DNA of 8,507 nt from assembly GCA_910588415.1 (NCBI GenBank), contig CAJUPK010000107.1:1-8507 (forward strand). The letters run 5' to 3'. The DNA comes from an uncultured Oscillospiraceae bacterium (lineage in GTDB: Bacteria > Bacillota > Clostridia > Oscillospirales > Acutalibacteraceae). Below are positions 4,631 to 8,507 of the stretch, piece after piece. The first letter of the stretch is position 1; each line of letters opens with the position of its first letter. The notes beneath the pieces were generated by a model. The model searched no databases. It was given only the letters and a program-made list of their open reading frames with translations, and was not told the origin of the DNA. Position numbers and translations under genes: made by a program.

Positions 4631-6715
4631 ATGTGTAAATTAGTGATTGTGGAGTCGCCTTCTAAAGCGAAGACCATACAGAAATATTTGGGGCCGGGTT
4701 ATAAGGTGGTGGCCTCCATGGGCCATGTGCGCGACCTGCCCAAGGCCCGGCTGTGCGTGGATGTGAAGGACAATTTTAAGCCCAAGTATACCATCATCAA
4801 GGGCAAAGAGCAGCTGGTGAAGGATCTGAAAGCAGAGGCAGCCAAGGCCGACGGCGTGCTGCTGGCCACGGACCCGGACCGGGAGGGAGAGGCCATCTCC
4901 TGGCATCTGGCTTATATTTTGAATCTGGACGAGGACGCCCAGGACCGGGTGACCTTTAATGAGATCACCAAAACCGGGGTGGCGGAGGGCATGGCGCACC
5001 CCAGAACCATTGACATGGACCTGGTAAACGCCCAGCAGGCCCGCCGCATTTTGGACCGGCTGGTGGGCTACACCCTGAGCCCCTTTCTGGTAAAGACCAT
5101 CCGCAAGGGCCTTTCCGCAGGCCGGGTGCAGTCTGTGGCAGTGCGGATGATCGTGGACCGGGAGGAGGAGATCCGGGCCTTTGTGCCCAAGGAGTATTGG
5201 AGCATTGACGCCAGGCTGACAGCGCCGCCCTCCCGGTCCATATTCCCCGCGGCCTTTTATGGGGATGAGACCGGAGAGATTGAGATTGGCTCTGGGGAGC
5301 AGGCGGATAAGATCCTGGCGGAATTGGAGCAGGAGGAGTTTGTGGTGGGCCCGGTGAAAAAGGGAAGGCGCAGCCGCCAGCCCGCCCCGCCCTTTATCAC
5401 CTCCACCCTCCAGCAGGAGGCCAGCCGGAAGCTGGGCTTTCAGGCCTACCGCACCATGCGGGCCGCCCAGGAGCTGTATGAGGGCGTGGACGTGGAGGGT
5501 CAGGGAGCTGTGGGCCTGATCACCTATATGCGTACCGACTCCCTGCGGATATCCGAGGACGCCATCCGGGACGCGGCGGAGTTCATCGAAGGCCGCTGGG
5601 GCGGCAAGTACCTGCCGCCTAAGCCCCGGCATTTCAAGTCCCGGGCCAATGCCCAGGACGGCCACGAGGCCATTCGCCCCTCCACCATCAGCCTGACCCC
5701 GGAGCGGGTAAAGGACTCGCTGACAGCGGACCAGTATAAGCTGTATAAGCTTATCTGGGAGCGGTTCCTCTCCAGCCAAATGGCCAACTGCGTGCTGAAC
5801 ACCACCCAGGCCAATATCCAGGCGGGAAAATATATCTTTAAGGCCAGTGGCTTCAATGTGGCCTTTGACGGCTTTACCGCTCTGTACGAGGAGAGTAAGG
5901 ACGAGGAGGAGAAGGCGGGCAAGGACCTGCCTCCCTTGGAGGAGGGCATGAAGCTGAAGGTGCGGGAGCTGAAGGGCAACCAGCACTTTACCCAGCCGCC
6001 GCCCCGCTATACCGAGGCCTCTCTCATCAAGACCCTGGAGGAAAACGGCATTGGCCGCCCCTCCACCTACGCGGCCACTATTTCCACCATCACCATGCGG
6101 GAGTACGTGACCCGGGAGGGCAAGGCCTTTAAGCCCACGGAGCTGGGGGAGGTGATCACCCAGCTGATGAAGGAACAGTTCCCCAAAATTGTCAACGTAA
6201 AGTTTACGGCCCAGGTGGAGGACAATCTGGACGCGGTGCAGCGGGGGGACGAGGAGTGGGTGGACACCCTGCACACCTTCTACGATGATTTTGACAAGAC
6301 GGTGCAGAAGGCCAAGAAGGCCATGGATGGGGTGAAGATCCACCTGAAGGAGGACGAGACCGACGAGATCTGCGACAAATGCGGCCGTCCCATGGTGGTG
6401 AAGCACGGGCGGTACGGCAAATTCATCGCCTGCTCCGGGTACCCGGAGTGCCAGAACATTAAGAAGATCGTCAAGTCCACAGGGGCAGAGTGCCCCAAGT
6501 GCGGCGGCAATATTATTGAGCGCAAGTCCAAGAAAGGCCGGGTGTTCTATGGCTGCGACCGGTATCCGGACTGCAATTTTGTCAGCTGGGACCCGCCCAC
6601 CAAGGAGAAGTGCCCCGTGTGCGGCAAGACCCTGATGCAGAAGAAGACCAAGGATAAGCGCATTTACTGTATAACAGAGGGCTGCACCTTTCCCGGGAAG
6701 CTGCCGAAAGAGTGA
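4631..6715 (+). CDS. topA: DNA topoisomerase I (type IA)
   Basis: 694 residues, close to the B. subtilis enzyme. It relaxes negatively supercoiled DNA through a transient 5'-phosphotyrosine link and Mg2+. The TOPRIM domain shows E9 (VESPSK) and the acidic triad DPDREGE (81-87). The catalytic tyrosine is Y299 in LITYMRTDS. The strand-binding GIGRPSTYA motif is near 474-482. The C-terminus has three four-cysteine zinc ribbons: C581/C584/C601/C607, C621/C624/C642/C648 and C661/C664/C680/C685. All expected catalytic residues are present. The start is ATG 4631 with AAAGGA (4618-4623) seven bases upstream. The 27-base gap to dprA suggests cotranscription. The dprA-topA-trmFO order is shared with Bacillus. 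Confidence 0.98.
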   Translation: MCKLVIVESPSKAKTIQKYLGPGYKVVASMGHVRDLPKARLCVDVKDNFKPKYTIIKGKEQLVKDLKAEAAKADGVLLATDPDREGEAISWHLAYILNLDEDAQDRVTFNEITKTGVAEGMAHPRTIDMDLVNAQQARRILDRLVGYTLSPFLVKTIRKGLSAGRVQSVAVRMIVDREEEIRAFVPKEYWSIDARLTAPPSRSIFPAAFYGDETGEIEIGSGEQADKILAELEQEEFVVGPVKKGRRSRQPAPPFITSTLQQEASRKLGFQAYRTMRAAQELYEGVDVEGQGAVGLITYMRTDSLRISEDAIRDAAEFIEGRWGGKYLPPKPRHFKSRANAQDGHEAIRPSTISLTPERVKDSLTADQYKLYKLIWERFLSSQMANCVLNTTQANIQAGKYIFKASGFNVAFDGFTALYEESKDEEEKAGKDLPPLEEGMKLKVRELKGNQHFTQPPPRYTEASLIKTLEENGIGRPSTYAATISTITMREYVTREGKAFKPTELGEVITQLMKEQFPKIVNVKFTAQVEDNLDAVQRGDEEWVDTLHTFYDDFDKTVQKAKKAMDGVKIHLKEDETDEICDKCGRPMVVKHGRYGKFIACSGYPECQNIKKIVKSTGAECPKCGGNIIERKSKKGRVFYGCDRYPDCNFVSWDPPTKEKCPVCGKTLMQKKTKDKRIYCITEGCTFPGKLPKE

Positions 6716-6849
6716 CCGCCCAACAGAGCTGCCGGGCAAAACGGCCAGGAGCCGCGCCTCTGGACCGCTTTTGGCGAAGGGCTGGCCAAGCCTAGGCTTT
6801 CCCCAAACAGCGCCGCAGGCAAACCAAACCACCAGAACAGGAGGCCAAC
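6716..6849 (+). other. topA-trmFO spacer with 12-base palindrome
   Basis: 134 bases without a gene. AAGCCTAGGCTT at 6788-6799 is a perfect inverted repeat with no loop, flanked by GGG (6779-6781) and CCC (from 6801), so the RNA could also fold with a small loop. There is no T-run and no recognisable -35/-10 pair, so neither a terminator nor a promoter can be called. AGGAGG at 6839-6844 serves trmFO. Confidence 0.4.
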
Positions 6850-8184
6850 ATGGAAACCATCACAGTAGCGGGCGGAGGTCTGGCCGGGTGCGAGGCCGCC
6901 TGGCAGATCGCCCAAGGGGGCGTGCCTGTGCGGCTCTATGAGATGAAGCCCGTCCAGTTTTCCCCGGCCCACAAAAGTCCTGGACTGGCGGAGCTGGTGT
7001 GCTCCAACTCTCTGAAGGCCGCCCGGATTGAGAGCGCCGCCGGGCTCTTAAAGGAGGAGATGCGGCGGATGGGTTCTCTGCTGGTGCCCATTGCCCAGCG
7101 CTGCGCCGTGCCAGCCGGGGGCGCCCTGGCTGTGGACCGGGACGAATTTTCCCGGCTGGCCACAGAGGCCATAGAATCCCATCCGCTGATCACAGTGGAG
7201 CACCAGGAGCTGGCGGAGCTGCCCCAGGGCCTGGCGGTTATTGCCACAGGGCCCTTGACCTCGGAACCCCTGGCCCAGAAGATCAGTGCCCTTTGCGGGG
7301 GCGGGCTCAGCTTTTTTGACGCGGCCGCGCCTATCGTGACCCGGGAGAGCTTGGACATGGACCGCTGCTTTACCGCTGACCGTTACGGCCGGGGAGAGGG
7401 AGAGGGGGACTATATCAACTGCCCCATGAACCGGGAGGAGTATGAGAGCTTTGTAGAGGCCTTGATCTCCGCGGAGCGGGCGCCCATACACGGTGTGGAC
7501 GCAGCGGAGGGACCAAAGGTGTACGAGGGCTGTATGCCCATCGAGGTGCTGGCCTCCCGGGGCCGGGACGCCATCCGCTACGGCCCCATGAAGCCTGTGG
7601 GGCTGACAGATCCCCGCACGGGCCACCGGCCCTGGGCGGTGCTGCAGCTGCGCACAGAGAACCGGGAGAACACCCTGTACAACCTGGTGGGCTTTCAGAC
7701 CAATCTGAAGTTCGGGGAGCAGCGCCGGGTGTTCGGTATGATACCGGGGCTGGAAAAGGCCGAGTTCGTCCGGTATGGGGTCATGCACCGGAACACCTTT
7801 CTCCACTCGCCCCGGCTGCTGGACGGGGACTTCTCCCTGCGGGACAGGCCAGGACTGTTCTTTGCGGGCCAGATGACCGGGGTGGAGGGGTACATGGAGT
7901 CCGCTGCCAGCGGCCTGCTGGCTGGACGGAACGCGGTCCGCAGGCTGCGGGGGCAGGCCTCCCTCCTGCTGCCGGAGACCACCATGACCGGGGCCTTAAG
8001 CCGATATGTCTCTGGGTACGCGGGGAAGGATTTCCAGCCCATGGGGGCCAATTTCGGCATACTGCCCCCGCTTCCAAAGAAGATCCGGGACAAGCGGGAA
8101 CGGTACGGCCAGCTGGCACAGCGGGCTTTACGGGACCTGGAAGAGTATCTGTCACAGGAGGAACAGCCATGCGCATTATTGTAG
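6850..8184 (+). CDS. trmFO: TrmFO, folate/FAD-dependent tRNA m5U54 methyltransferase
   Basis: 444 residues, the family length. TrmFO makes 5-methyluridine at position 54 of the tRNA T-loop, taking the carbon from methylenetetrahydrofolate and using reduced FAD. The N-terminus has the dinucleotide-binding fingerprint VAGGGLAGCEAA (6-17). C51 in LVCSNSLK and C228 in YEGCMPIEVLASRG correspond to the two cysteines reported as functionally important in the B. subtilis enzyme (C53, C226). The C-terminal FAD site shows FFAGQMTGVEGYMESAASGLLAG, followed by the family tail PMGANFGILPPL. The start is ATG 6850 with AGGAGG (6839-6844) five bases upstream. It follows topA as in Bacillus; its 3' end overlaps plsX by 16 bases, implying translational coupling. 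Confidence 0.97.
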   Translation: METITVAGGGLAGCEAAWQIAQGGVPVRLYEMKPVQFSPAHKSPGLAELVCSNSLKAARIESAAGLLKEEMRRMGSLLVPIAQRCAVPAGGALAVDRDEFSRLATEAIESHPLITVEHQELAELPQGLAVIATGPLTSEPLAQKISALCGGGLSFFDAAAPIVTRESLDMDRCFTADRYGRGEGEGDYINCPMNREEYESFVEALISAERAPIHGVDAAEGPKVYEGCMPIEVLASRGRDAIRYGPMKPVGLTDPRTGHRPWAVLQLRTENRENTLYNLVGFQTNLKFGEQRRVFGMIPGLEKAEFVRYGVMHRNTFLHSPRLLDGDFSLRDRPGLFFAGQMTGVEGYMESAASGLLAGRNAVRRLRGQASLLLPETTMTGALSRYVSGYAGKDFQPMGANFGILPPLPKKIRDKRERYGQLAQRALRDLEEYLSQEEQPCALL

Positions 8185-8507
8185 ACGGGTTTGGAGGCGA
8201 CAATGCCCCGGGAGAGATCCTTTTGGGCTGCGTCCAGGCCATGGAAAACCTGGGGGTAGAGATCAGCCTGGCTGGGGACAAGGTCCGGCTGGAGGCCTGC
8301 GCCCAGGAACTGGGACTGCAGGACAAGCTGGCAAACATGGAGATCCTGCCCTGCAGGGACGTGCTGACCATGGAGGACGAGCCCTCCAGCATTTTAAAGG
8401 AGAAAGCGGAGAGTTCTATGGCCGTGGGCATGCGGGCCTTGGCAGAGGGCCGGGGCGACGCCTTTGCCAGCGCGGGCAACAGCGGAGCCCTGACCGTGGG
8501 GGCCACC
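8169..8507 (+). CDS. plsX: Phosphate acyltransferase PlsX (3' end outside window)
   Basis: The first 113 residues of a protein usually about 330-340 long, open to the window edge. It starts MRIIVDGFGGDNAP, the PlsX N-terminus (usually DA-GGD-AP). Further conserved stretches are DEPSSILKEKAESSMAVGMRALAEG (~71-95) and AFASAGNSGALTVGAT (~98-113). PlsX is a peripheral membrane enzyme that converts acyl-ACP and phosphate into acyl-phosphate, the acyl donor used by PlsY to begin phospholipid synthesis. The start is ATG 8169 with AGGAGG (8156-8161) seven bases upstream, inside the 3' end of trmFO. In B. subtilis plsX sits with fapR and fabD; the partner genes here lie beyond the window. Confidence 0.95.
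   Translation, partial: MRIIVDGFGGDNAPGEILLGCVQAMENLGVEISLAGDKVRLEACAQELGLQDKLANMEILPCRDVLTMEDEPSSILKEKAESSMAVGMRALAEGRGDAFASAGNSGALTVGAT

Noticed and set aside
4640..6832. 730-residue open frame on the - strand opposite topA
   Set aside because: It mirrors topA in a GC-rich genome where third-position G/C removes antisense stops. The translation is low-complexity (Gly/Leu/His-rich) with no recognisable domain.
1..8507. Mobile elements, CRISPR arrays, tRNA/rRNA genes or a defence island
   Set aside because: No transposase or integrase motif, no spaced direct repeats, no cloverleaf and no compositional break were seen. All genes are core housekeeping genes in a conserved order.

Overview
The window is a GC-rich, gene-dense stretch of bacterial chromosome with every recognised gene on the + strand. 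The gene set points to a GC-rich member of the Clostridia, possibly an Oscillospiraceae-like gut bacterium. The evidence is the Firmicutes-type order dprA-topA-trmFO, the folate-dependent TrmFO (typical of Gram-positives), an IF3 that begins with a SSKELQINEQIR-type N-terminus, a PlsX starting VDGFGGDNAP, and strong AGGAGG ribosome-binding sites. The genus is inference only.

Region 1 (1-890) is the 3' part of a gene for a protein with two tandem NUDIX hydrolase domains; its start lies before the window.

Region 2 (887-2451) is the translation operon infC-rpmI-rplT (IF3, L35, L20). It has its own full-consensus promoter, whose -35 box overlaps the stop codon of the NUDIX gene. A ~190-nt structured leader follows, containing an intrinsic terminator and an upstream segment exactly complementary to the terminator's 3' arm. 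This is the architecture of an attenuator, most likely the L20-controlled leader known from Firmicutes. IF3 itself most likely starts at an AUU codon behind a strong GGAGGTG, which suggests a second, translational, feedback loop. A further structured spacer lies between rpmI and rplT, and a strong hairpin terminator lies after rplT.

Region 3 (2452-6715) holds a SpoU/TrmH-family RNA 2'-O-ribose methyltransferase, a divergent DprA and DNA topoisomerase I. The first two overlap by one base (TAGTG) and the third follows after 27 bases, so they probably form one transcription unit.

Region 4 (6716-8507) is a 134-base spacer with a 12-base palindrome, then trmFO (tRNA m5U54 methylation). trmFO overlaps the start of plsX (acyl-phosphate synthesis for phospholipids) by 16 bases; plsX runs off the window.

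I see no mobile element, CRISPR array, tRNA, rRNA or foreign-looking island. This is core genome. The points most worth a second look are the infC leader attenuator with its alternative folds, the AUU start, the rpmI-rplT spacer, the tandem NUDIX fusion and the altered Rossmann motif of DprA.
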